Source of the DNA: CAZFZT01 sp964523675
Lineage (GTDB): Bacteria; Planctomycetota; Phycisphaerae; Phycisphaerales; SM1A02
NCBI GenBank assembly: GCA_964523675.1
Contig: CAZFZT010000043.1
Coordinates: 1-26,519 of the forward strand
Length of the DNA: 26,519 nucleotides
Reading direction: 5' to 3'
Positions 15,219 through 22,489 of the stretch are shown here, piece by piece. Both the position numbers and the translations under genes were made by a program. The notes beneath the pieces were generated by a model that saw nothing but the letters and a program-made list of their open reading frames with translations, searched no databases and was not told where the DNA came from. Each line of letters opens with the position of its first letter. The first letter of the stretch is position 1.

Positions 15219-15802
15219 CGCCGCGCCTCCAAAATGCGCCTCTGGATATCCTGAAGGAGCGCATGCGCTTCATTGCGGCTGGAGCGAAAGTAAAATCTCG
15301 GCCGCGCAAGCACTGAAGTCAAGCGAAAGGTCAATCGCCATAAGCCGGGCAGCTCACGGCGCAGGGAAACGTGCGAGATGCCGCTCCATCGCGTGGTGAA
15401 GGCGTTATGGATGCCGTGCCTCACTCGCAGTTCGCCACGCAGCAACAGAAGGTGCGGGCCACCAACGATCTCTTGCCGCATCCGGCTGACCTCGCGGCGG
15501 GCCCAGAGAAACACCGCGATCATCAAAACAGCTATCGAAACCAAGACAACAGCCATTGCATGCAGGCGAAGCCAAAGCAACACCGGCACAGTCAGGAGGA
15601 TCGGCAGTAACGATGCCCATGCGCAGCCAAGCGGCGTAAAGAGCAGTACGGTCGAAACTCCGGGGACGCGGCAGTCCGCTTTATCAAAGGCCAGGCCGCA
15701 CTCCGGACATCGTCGCGCCTCACCCAATCCTTCGAGAGAATAGTTGCAACTGACGCACTCCGCGAGCCGCTGTCGAACTGGGATCGATGAAGTGCTACAC
15801 AT
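15215..15802 (-). CDS. Zinc-ribbon membrane protein, paralogue 1 of 4
   Basis: The first gene of the four-gene run, 195 residues. The ribbon ECVSCNYSLEGLGEARRCPECG lies at about residues 15-36. Two strong hydrophobic helices follow (LLFTPLGCAWASLLPILLTVPVLLWL and MAVVLVSIAVLMIAVFLWA, about 53-102). The basic C-terminal half (HLLLLRGELRVRHGIHNAF, HVSLRRELPGLWRLTF, LQDIQRRILEARR) suggests a cytoplasmic PH-like domain. The ATG at 15802 lies in a divergent intergenic region opposite the acyl carrier protein gene, so the operon promoter should be there. Nothing in the motif set assigns a reaction. The ribbon C-x2-C-x-Y-x-L-x-G...C-P-E-C-G is what defines the set. Confidence 0.78.
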   Translation of the reverse strand: MCSTSSIPVRQRLAECVSCNYSLEGLGEARRCPECGLAFDKADCRVPGVSTVLLFTPLGCAWASLLPILLTVPVLLWLRLHAMAVVLVSIAVLMIAVFLWARREVSRMRQEIVGGPHLLLLRGELRVRHGIHNAFTTRWSGISHVSLRRELPGLWRLTFRLTSVLARPRFYFRSSRNEAHALLQDIQRRILEARR

Positions 15803-15894
15803 GGGTGCGGCAACGGGGGGGCCATATGTCGATTTTCAGGTCCGTTGGGCCATCTTGTCGACTCAGCGCTCGGAATTCGACGCTTTTGATCTGC

Positions 15895-15922
15895 TTGTCA
15901 TCTGCGTTCGTTCGCGTATGAT
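15895..15922 (+). promoter_or_regulatory. Sigma-70-like promoter of the ACP gene
   Basis: TTGTCA (15895-15900) and TATGAT (15917-15922) are separated by 16 bases, which gives an expected start site near 15929, about 38 bases before the ATG at 15967. This is the best-matching promoter seen in the window. Confidence 0.55.
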
Positions 15923-15966
15923 GATGACCTTTTGAGAAGCAAGTGTACCTGACGGAGCCCTCACAG

Positions 15967-16383
15967 ATGCCGGAAGCCGCTGCGATGACGCGTGATGATA
16001 TCTTCGAAAACGTTCGAAACGTGCTGGAGGAGGCCTTGGGCGCTGATGAAGAAGACATCACGCCGAACGCATCTCTGACGGCCGACCTTCAGGCGGAGTC
16101 CATTGACTTTCTCGACATCGTCTTTCGACTTGAAAAGACCTTCTCAACGCCTGAGAAGCCGTTCAAGATTTCTCAGGGTGAACTCTTCCCCGAGAACCTG
16201 ATGGAGAATCCGGCTTGGGTCTCTGATGGCAGATTTACTGCGGAGGGTATGGCCATGCTCAAAGAACGCATGCCGCACATCGACTTCTCAGAGTTCGAAA
16301 AGGAGCCCGAAGTCAACAAGGTCGCAGCGACCATCACCGTCAAGTCGCTTGTGGACTTCATTGAACGCAAGCTCGCGGCATGA
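15967..16383 (+). CDS. Acyl carrier protein, long form
   Basis: A 138-residue acidic protein. An N-terminal helix (DDIFENVRNVLEEALGADEEDITPNASL) leads to the phosphopantetheine site DLQAESIDFLDIVFRLEK, where Ser45 would carry the 4'-phosphopantetheine arm. The usual acyl carrier motif is D-S-L; here it is E-S-I. Typical ACPs are about 80 residues. This one has an insertion of roughly 50 residues between helix 2 and the last helix (KPFKISQGELFPEN to EFEKEPEVNKVAA), after which the family's final helix returns (ITVKSLVDFIERKL). ATG 15967 has GGAG upstream at suitable spacing; a GTG at 15943 and an ATG at 15985 are alternatives. The dehydratase gene follows 43 bp downstream, so it probably serves a dedicated acyl pathway and is not the housekeeping AcpP. 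Confidence 0.88.
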   Translation: MPEAAAMTRDDIFENVRNVLEEALGADEEDITPNASLTADLQAESIDFLDIVFRLEKTFSTPEKPFKISQGELFPENLMENPAWVSDGRFTAEGMAMLKERMPHIDFSEFEKEPEVNKVAATITVKSLVDFIERKLAA

Positions 16384-16426
16384 CGTTAGGAAGAATTGAG
16401 CTGCTTTGCGGTCTTCGTGGTGAACA

Positions 16427-16951
16427 ATGCGCTGGATGTGGATTGACAGCATCATTGAGTTCGAGCCACGAGCCCGCATCGTTGCGGTGAAGAATGTCTC
16501 GTTGGCGGAGGAGCACCTGCACGACCACTTCCCCGCGGGTGCCGGCTTCGATGCGCAGCCGATCATGCCCACGTCGCTCATGATCGAAGGCATGGCGCAG
16601 ACGGCAGGCATCCTCGTCGGCTCGGTCAACAGCTTCAGAGAGAAGGTCATCCTTGCGAAGGTCGTTACCGCGCGATTCGATCGTGATGTGCTGCCCGGCC
16701 AGACAATTCGGTATGAAGCGACGCTCGATCGAATCGATGCATCCGGCGCTGCGACGAGCGGCAATGTTTTGATGATGGATCACGCGCACGTCGCCGCTGC
16801 TTGGGAGGCGATCGGCCGCGTCGATCTTATGTTCAGCCATATTGACCGCAACCTGGCGGGACTTGAGTTTCCAGAGGAGAACTTCGTGTTCTCCGACAAC
16901 TTCCGCACCATTTTGCGTTCAGCAGGTCTTGAGCACATCGAACAGTCGTAA
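16427..16951 (+). CDS. FabZ/FabA-like (3R)-hydroxyacyl-ACP dehydratase
   Basis: A 174-residue hotdog-fold protein. Members dehydrate 3-hydroxyacyl-ACP to trans-2-enoyl-ACP in fatty-acid synthesis. The segment KNVSLAEEHLHDHFP carries the catalytic His (His34). The downstream IMPTSLMIEGMAQTAGIL carries the catalytic Glu/Asp position (Glu54) at the start of the central helix. Differences from typical FabZ are a D for the G before HFP, a short insertion (AGAGFDAQ) between HFP and PIMP, and PTS in place of PGV. The later FDRDVLPGQTIRYEATL strand matches the hotdog sheet. The gene lies 43 bp after the long ACP and probably shares its promoter. No ketosynthase or reductase is adjacent, so the product lipid is unknown. 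Confidence 0.88.
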   Translation: MRWMWIDSIIEFEPRARIVAVKNVSLAEEHLHDHFPAGAGFDAQPIMPTSLMIEGMAQTAGILVGSVNSFREKVILAKVVTARFDRDVLPGQTIRYEATLDRIDASGAATSGNVLMMDHAHVAAAWEAIGRVDLMFSHIDRNLAGLEFPEENFVFSDNFRTILRSAGLEHIEQS

Positions 16952-16989
16952 GTCGCCGATGTCACGCGGGGAGCCGAAGCTGGTTCAAG

Positions 16990-18546
16990 CTATGAACGCA
17001 CCATGCGCGACCACGTGGTCCCTTCGGGGCCATCCTTGATGGCGATCCCCATGGCAGTCAGCTCATCCCGGGCCCTGTCCGCCGCGGCCCAATCTTTCGC
17101 TGCCCTGGCTGCGTTCCGCTCCGCAATCTTCGCTTCGATCAACGCTGCTTCATCATCTGCGATGGCCGCTTTGGCTTCGCGCTCAAGGTCAAGCACACCC
17201 AGGACGCTGTTCATTGCATCAAGCGCTGCGAGATCCTCGGCATAGGTAGGCGGTACACCCGCATCAGTAACTGAAGGCGGACCAGCGCTGATGTCGTAAC
17301 CACTCATCGCTTCATTCAGCGCAGCAATCGCCCCGGCGACATTCAAGTCGTTGCACAATGCCGCCTTGAAAGCCACCATGCCCTCAGCCAGTCGTGACGA
17401 GCCCAGTCGCGGCTTGTCCTTATGCACCTCAAGCCAGTCGCGCAGTCGTGCCCACCGCTCGATCATGCGCTGTGAGTCCTGCAATCCCTGGAAAGTGAAG
17501 TTCGCATTTGAACGATAGTGCGTCCTGATGAGCTCCAGCCGAATCGCTGCAGGAGTTGCGCCCCGATCGATCAAGTCTCGAACGGTGAAGAAGTTGCCCT
17601 TGCTCTTGGACATCTTCTCACCTTCCACAATGAGAAAACGTGTGTGAAACCAGAACCTCGCAAACTGTGGCCGGCCGGAGGCGCATCGCGACTGGGCAAT
17701 CTCGCATTCATGGTGCGGAAAGATATTGTCCTCACCACCCGAGTGAATATCGATCTCTTCGCCAAGCATCGAACCCGCCATAACTGAGCATTCCAGATGC
17801 CAGCCGGGATATCCCTCTCCCCAGGGACTCGGCCAGCGCATCAGGTGCGAAGGGTCCGGCTTCCACAGCATAAAGTCGGCAGGATGCCTCTTGACGGCCT
17901 GCGTTGATTCACTGACGCGGCCGCCCTCTCCCGCCCGGATTGCGTCCGGCGTGTTGCCGGACAGTCGACCGTACTCGCTGAAGGATTGCACGTCGAAATA
18001 GACAGCACCATCGGACGCCACATAGGCATGCCCCTTTTCGACCAGCGATTTGACCATCTCAATCATCTGCGGCACGTAAGCCGTGGCCCGCGGCATGACC
18101 TCGGGGTTCTCGCTCGCTTCAGAGGCAACCTTCAGCCCCAAACGCTGGGCATCCTCAATGAACGCACGAGCGTAGAACTCCGCAATTTGATAGGGGTCGC
18201 GCGGATCAACGTTGCCGGCTTGGGGCGGAAGCTTGCCTGACTTCTTTGCCTCAAGCAGGCGCTTGGCAGCGACCTCCATCTTGTCCTCCCCAGTGCCGTC
18301 GGCTACATCGTCATCAGTCATGTGGCCGACATCGGTGATATTCATCACATGCGCTACTACATAGCCGAGCAGCTCCAGCGTGCGGCGGAGGACATCTGCA
18401 TTGAGAAAAGATCGAAAATTCCCAATATGCGCGTAGTCGTATACCGTGGGTCCGCAGGAATAGAAGGTGACTCTTCGGCCCGAGGGATCGAGCGGCGCAA
18501 ACTCTTCTTCTCGCTTCGTGAGGGTGTTGTAGAGCGTCAGCGACAT
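16990..18546 (-). CDS. cysS: Cysteinyl-tRNA synthetase
   Basis: A 518-residue class I aminoacyl-tRNA synthetase that charges tRNA-Cys using ATP. The HIGH-type motif is HIGN at residues 40-43, and KMSKS is at 311-315 (KMSKSKGNF). Zinc ligands that select cysteine are visible: Cys31 in YSCGPTVYDYAHIGN, Cys253 in HLECSVMA, and His278 with Glu282 in the HHECE segment. An extra stretch of about 40 residues around positions 85-125 (GEDKMEVAAKRLLEAKK...) makes it longer than the roughly 460-residue E. coli enzyme. The C-terminal anticodon-binding and helical part includes RDWLEVHKDKPRL, then AKDWAAADRARDELTAMGI, then KDGPEGTTW, the usual CysS ending. It is convergent with the dehydratase gene, 38 bp apart, and divergent from the kinase gene. 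Confidence 0.98.
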   Translation of the reverse strand: MSLTLYNTLTKREEEFAPLDPSGRRVTFYSCGPTVYDYAHIGNFRSFLNADVLRRTLELLGYVVAHVMNITDVGHMTDDDVADGTGEDKMEVAAKRLLEAKKSGKLPPQAGNVDPRDPYQIAEFYARAFIEDAQRLGLKVASEASENPEVMPRATAYVPQMIEMVKSLVEKGHAYVASDGAVYFDVQSFSEYGRLSGNTPDAIRAGEGGRVSESTQAVKRHPADFMLWKPDPSHLMRWPSPWGEGYPGWHLECSVMAGSMLGEEIDIHSGGEDNIFPHHECEIAQSRCASGRPQFARFWFHTRFLIVEGEKMSKSKGNFFTVRDLIDRGATPAAIRLELIRTHYRSNANFTFQGLQDSQRMIERWARLRDWLEVHKDKPRLGSSRLAEGMVAFKAALCNDLNVAGAIAALNEAMSGYDISAGPPSVTDAGVPPTYAEDLAALDAMNSVLGVLDLEREAKAAIADDEAALIEAKIAERNAARAAKDWAAADRARDELTAMGIAIKDGPEGTTWSRMVRS

Positions 18547-18688
18547 GGGTCACAAAGCGTATAGGCGGTGGCTGTTTGGATCAAAGTGGCGTCGACCGAA
18601 GGACGAGCCCTTCCGCTTGCCTCAAACCGGACTCGGCGATAAGCTCTGACTCTCTTACTTCACCGCGCCTCCGGCGAGGATCAGGGCC

Positions 18689-20155
18689 ATGGGGACGAGC
18701 CACTCATCTCATCGACTAGATCGACCGCTCCATACATCGTTAGACAGGCGCGATGACAGCGCGAGTGACGACGCACAGCGCTATCGCCATCTCCTTGCTG
18801 CGATACCGGACCTGATGTTTCGCATGCGGCGAGATGGAACCTATATCGATTTTCATGCGCCGGATGAAGCGCTCCTGTGGCACGAGCCAAAGGATTTCCT
18901 TGGGAAACGCATAGAGGATGTCTTCGATCAAGATTACGCGAACTTGTGCAAGGGCTTCATCGAAGCAACCTTGAAAGATGGGAAGACGCGAACCTTTGAG
19001 TACCGCGGCTGGGGCGAGCATTCTGATGAACACTGGGAAGTGCGCCTCACCCCTTGCGGCTGTGACGAAGTACTGGCGCTCGCGCGCGAGATCACCGCTC
19101 GGAAGAAGGCGGAGGAGGAGCTGCTGCGGCGAGAGCAGTACCTTCGAACCCTCTTTGAAACGGCCGTCGATCCGCTCTGGGATTGGGACGTCGCCAATGA
19201 TCGCGCGGTTTTCAGTTCCAGCTGGGCCACAATGATCGGCTTCTCCGCAGAGGAGTATGACCCGCAGATTCACACCTGGGACAGTGTGCTGCATCCAGAC
19301 GATGCGCCGCTTGTCGATGCAGCGCTCCAGAGGCATTTGCGCGGCGAAACCGAACAATACGAGGCGGAATATCGCCTTCGACACCGCGATGGAACCTGGA
19401 AGTGGGCATACTCTCGCGGCAAGGTCATTGAACGCAATGCCGAAGGCAAGGCACTGCGCATGATCGGCGCCATTCGGGACATCACCTCGCGGAAGCAGGC
19501 GGAGGAGGAAGCGCGGCGAAGTGAAGAGCGACAGCGAGTGCTCCTGCGAGAACTCGATCATCGCGTGCGAAACAACCTTGCTTCGCTTGTCGCGCTGATC
19601 GACATTTCATGTCAGGGCGCAAAGGACGTTCGCGAGCTTGCCGCGTCAATTCGCAGCAGAGTTCAAGCGATGTCAACCGCGCATATGCTGCTCACGCGCT
19701 CGCACATGGCCCCGCTTGATCTACGCAGCTTGATCACGGCGCTCGTACCTGCGGAAACGCTGCCCTGCATCGATTTAGCAGGGCCGGATATCTTCGTTTC
19801 CGCAAGGCAGAGCACCGCGCTGGGCATGGTCATGCAGGAGATTCTCACCAACAGCATGAAGTACGGCTCGCTCGGCACACTCGGCGGAAGAGTTCAGGTC
19901 ACCTGGCGCCTTACAGGGGAGAACGCAAGCTGTGGGCCGATTGAGCTTGAATTGACGTGGACCGAGAGCGGCGGCCCGCCAATCCCGGAAAACATGACAC
20001 CCGGTGTTGGCACAACCTTGATCAATGGTCTCGTCCGGGCCGAGTTGCGAGGACGAGCGGAGCTCGCCTACCCACACGCTGGCGCAGCACATCGCCTGCT
20101 TCTGCGGCTTGACCGACCTGATGGTGAGACTTCGGAGATGAACTCCTGCCGTTGA
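18689..20155 (+). CDS. PAS-PAS sensor histidine kinase, HWE/HisKA_2 type, orphan
   Basis: A 488-residue soluble sensor kinase with no membrane segment or receiver domain. PAS domain 1 covers about residues 29-140 (RHLLAAIPDLMFRMRRDGTYIDF). PAS domain 2 with its PAC motif covers about 150-265 (FETAVDPLWDWDVANDRAVFS; YRLRHRDGTWKWAYSRG; AIRDITSRKQAEEE). The dimerisation/phosphoacceptor helix reads LRELDHRVRNNLASLVAL, with His291 as phosphoacceptor. The HATPase has an N-box MQEILTNSMKYG (Asn388) and a WTE-x-GGP motif followed by GVGTTLINGLV, which fit the HWE/HisKA_2 subfamily. GAGGA upstream supports the ATG at 18689. No response regulator is encoded nearby, so the partner is unlinked. PAS ligands are not predictable from sequence. 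Confidence 0.9.
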   Translation: MGTSHSSHRLDRPLHTSLDRRDDSASDDAQRYRHLLAAIPDLMFRMRRDGTYIDFHAPDEALLWHEPKDFLGKRIEDVFDQDYANLCKGFIEATLKDGKTRTFEYRGWGEHSDEHWEVRLTPCGCDEVLALAREITARKKAEEELLRREQYLRTLFETAVDPLWDWDVANDRAVFSSSWATMIGFSAEEYDPQIHTWDSVLHPDDAPLVDAALQRHLRGETEQYEAEYRLRHRDGTWKWAYSRGKVIERNAEGKALRMIGAIRDITSRKQAEEEARRSEERQRVLLRELDHRVRNNLASLVALIDISCQGAKDVRELAASIRSRVQAMSTAHMLLTRSHMAPLDLRSLITALVPAETLPCIDLAGPDIFVSARQSTALGMVMQEILTNSMKYGSLGTLGGRVQVTWRLTGENASCGPIELELTWTESGGPPIPENMTPGVGTTLINGLVRAELRGRAELAYPHAGAAHRLLLRLDRPDGETSEMNSCR

Positions 20156-20270
20156 AGCCGAGTTCCACGTTCTTGGCGCGTCCGCGGCCGCTGTCTCGCT
20201 CGCGCTTCAGCCGATCGCTGAATTTCCCTGTGCGCGCGTAACTTGCACTCGCAGCCGGTATGCTGCACCG

Positions 20271-20969
20271 ATGCATTGGCTCATTGCATTTCTAACTGCT
20301 TATCTCGCGGGCTCCATCCCCTTCGGACTCATCATTGGAAAGATGAAGGGTGTTGACATCCGCGAGCACGGCTCGAAGAACATCGGCGCGACGAACGTCG
20401 GCCGCGTCCTCGGCAGGGCTGCCGGTGGGCTTTGCTTTGTACTTGACTTGTTGAAGGGAGCGCTCCCGGTGCTGATCGTCGGCTGGAACTGGGGCTTTCT
20501 AAGCCGATCACTTGCGCCGCAAGATGGGGACGCAATCACTGCTGCCGAGATGCTGCTCTGGCTTGGCGTGGCCATCGCAACCATACTGGGTCATATGTAC
20601 TCCCCCTTTATCAGGTTCCGGGGGGGCAAAGGAGTCGCGACCGGCTTCGGCGCATTGCTGGCTATGTGGCCGATCATGACTATTCCTGTTCTCGCAGCAT
20701 TCGTCGCCTGGCTGGTCGTGGTACGACTGACGCGATACGTCGCGCTGGCGAGCATGGTCGCTGCCGTGTCAGTACCGATTTTCCTCGCGCTGTGGATTGT
20801 CGCAGATGGCACACAACCGGCCTCGCGGCTGCTTTACGCTTGGCCGCCACTTGTCTTCACGCTCCTGCTCGCGCTGCTCGTGATCTTCAAGCACCGGGCG
20901 AACATCAGCAGATTGCGCCGTGGCGAGGAACCAAAGGTCGGCAGAGAACACCGAGCTGCCGCCGGATGA
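20271..20969 (+). CDS. plsY: Acyl-phosphate:glycerol-3-phosphate acyltransferase PlsY
   Basis: A 232-residue polytopic membrane enzyme. It transfers the acyl chain from acyl-phosphate (made by PlsX) to glycerol-3-phosphate, the first committed step of bacterial phospholipid synthesis. The conserved family segments are all present: AGSIPFGLIIGK (about residues 13-24), GSKNIGATNVGR (about 34-45), GHMYSPFIRFRGGKGVATGFG (about 107-127), and the terminal KHRANISRLRRGEE. Hydrophobic stretches between them fit the five-helix topology. It stands alone, although it shares membrane-lipid metabolism with the long ACP module about 4 kb away. The stop is 5 bp from that of the convergent tryptophanase-like gene. 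No clear Shine-Dalgarno precedes ATG 20271. Confidence 0.96.
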   Translation: MHWLIAFLTAYLAGSIPFGLIIGKMKGVDIREHGSKNIGATNVGRVLGRAAGGLCFVLDLLKGALPVLIVGWNWGFLSRSLAPQDGDAITAAEMLLWLGVAIATILGHMYSPFIRFRGGKGVATGFGALLAMWPIMTIPVLAAFVAWLVVVRLTRYVALASMVAAVSVPIFLALWIVADGTQPASRLLYAWPPLVFTLLLALLVIFKHRANISRLRRGEEPKVGREHRAAAG

Positions 20970-20974
20970 GAACC

Positions 20975-22372
20975 TCAGGGCGCCATCGCACAGTCGGCCA
21001 CTGCGATTGGCTCAAGCTGTGCGGTGAAATGACGCAGGACATCCGGCGCGCTGACGATGCGCAGGCCGCGCAGCGCATCACGTCGCTCGTGAAGCTCGAT
21101 CACCGCTTCAGCTACATAGTCGATGTGACTTTGCGTGTACACACGCCGCGGGATCGCCAGTCGCACGAGTTCAAGACGTTCGCGCTTCTGCGTCTCGCCG
21201 CCGCCGCCGAACATGAGCGAGCCGATCTCGACCGCGCGAATCCCCGCGTGAAGGTACAGCCCGCACACCACCGCCTGGCCTGGGAACTGAGCCGGCGGAA
21301 TGTGCGGGCAGAACCGCCTGGCGTCAAGATACACAGCATGGCCGCCGGGCGGCTGCACGATCGCGATGCCTGCAGCCGCAAGCCGTTCGCCCAGATACTC
21401 GACGCTGCGCACGCGGTACGCAAGGTAGTCTTCATCGACGACTTCCTGAAAGCCCTGCGCCATCGCTTCCAAGTCGCGCCCCGACACGCCGCCGTAGGTG
21501 AGATACCCTTCGGTGAGAATGAGCAGGTTGCTTGCGCGTGTAAAGAGCTGCTCATCGCGCAGCAGCAGCACGCCGCCGATATTGACAAGGCCGTCTTTCT
21601 TGGAGGAGATCGTCGCGCCATCGGCAAGGTCGAACATCATTCTTACGATCTCGCGCACTGACTTGTTCTTCATGCCCGGCTCACGCTGCTTGATGAACCA
21701 TGCGTTCTCCGCAAAGCGGGCCGCATCCAGAAACAGCGGTACCCCCGGAAGCCGTCGATCGCATCTATCGCGCACCGCGCGGAGATTCGCAAGCGAGACC
21801 GGCTGGCCGCCGCAGGAATTGTTCGTCACCGTCACCATGACGGCAGCAATGCGCTTCGCGCCTTCACGATCGATCAACTCCTCGAGCGCAGCAACATTCA
21901 TGTTCCCCTTGAATGGATGTTCATACTGCGGATCAAGCGCCTCATCGAGCGGGAGGTCAATCGCCGTCGCGCCGCTGTGCTCGATGTTGGCGCGCGTGGT
22001 GTCGAAATGCGCATTGTTCGGCACGATCATGCCGGGCCTGCCGATCAACTCGAACAGCAACCGCTCACTCGCCCGTCCCTGGTGCGTCGGCAGGATGTGC
22101 GCAAAGCCGGTCAAGTCCTGGAGCGTCTTCTCAAAGCGGTAGAACGACGACGCTCCTGCGTAGGACTCATCCGCCCGCATGACGCCCGCCCACTGCTCGC
22201 TGCTCATCGCGCCGGTGCCGGAATCGGTAAGCAGGTCGATGAGCACATCGTCAGCATGAATAAGAAACGGGTTGAAGCCGGCCTTACGAAGAATCCCTTC
22301 GCGCTGCTCGCGCGTCGTCATGCGGATCGGCTCGACGGTCTTGATGCGAAAGGGTTCAATGATTGTTTTCAT
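20975..22372 (-). CDS. tnaA: Tryptophanase-like PLP beta-eliminating lyase
   Basis: A 465-residue fold-type I PLP enzyme of the beta-eliminating lyase family. Tryptophanase splits L-tryptophan into indole, pyruvate and ammonia. Family segments include EPFRIKTVEPIRMTTR, LIDLLTDSGTGAMS, PTHQGRASE, FDTTRANIEHSG, and the PLP lysine in SSKKDGLVNIGG (Lys259). Residues that separate tryptophanase from tyrosine phenol-lyase favour the former: ARFAENAWFIKQRE, the RAVEIGS loop where TPL has M-E-R-G, and VLRHFTA near the end with His448 at the position of E. coli TnaA His463. The core KKDxLVNIGG is more TPL-like. Start ATG 22372 matches the family N-terminus; an in-frame upstream extension of 30 residues has no homology. 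It lies 117 bp downstream of the TPL-like gene. Confidence 0.88.
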   Translation of the reverse strand: MKTIIEPFRIKTVEPIRMTTREQREGILRKAGFNPFLIHADDVLIDLLTDSGTGAMSSEQWAGVMRADESYAGASSFYRFEKTLQDLTGFAHILPTHQGRASERLLFELIGRPGMIVPNNAHFDTTRANIEHSGATAIDLPLDEALDPQYEHPFKGNMNVAALEELIDREGAKRIAAVMVTVTNNSCGGQPVSLANLRAVRDRCDRRLPGVPLFLDAARFAENAWFIKQREPGMKNKSVREIVRMMFDLADGATISSKKDGLVNIGGVLLLRDEQLFTRASNLLILTEGYLTYGGVSGRDLEAMAQGFQEVVDEDYLAYRVRSVEYLGERLAAAGIAIVQPPGGHAVYLDARRFCPHIPPAQFPGQAVVCGLYLHAGIRAVEIGSLMFGGGGETQKRERLELVRLAIPRRVYTQSHIDYVAEAVIELHERRDALRGLRIVSAPDVLRHFTAQLEPIAVADCAMAP

Positions 22373-22489
22373 GGTGTTCACCACACCGCGCGGAGGCGCA
22401 GACAGCGAAATCGTGTTGAAGGATGCACTTCGCGTTGAGGCCATCCGAGCGTTTGCGCTCACCTTCAGCGCGCTTGCCGCCTCTGCGAT

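Noticed and set aside
20666..21661. A 331-codon plus-strand frame spanning the plsY end and the tryptophanase gene
   Set aside because: It crosses two real genes in the wrong frame and strand and has no domain character.
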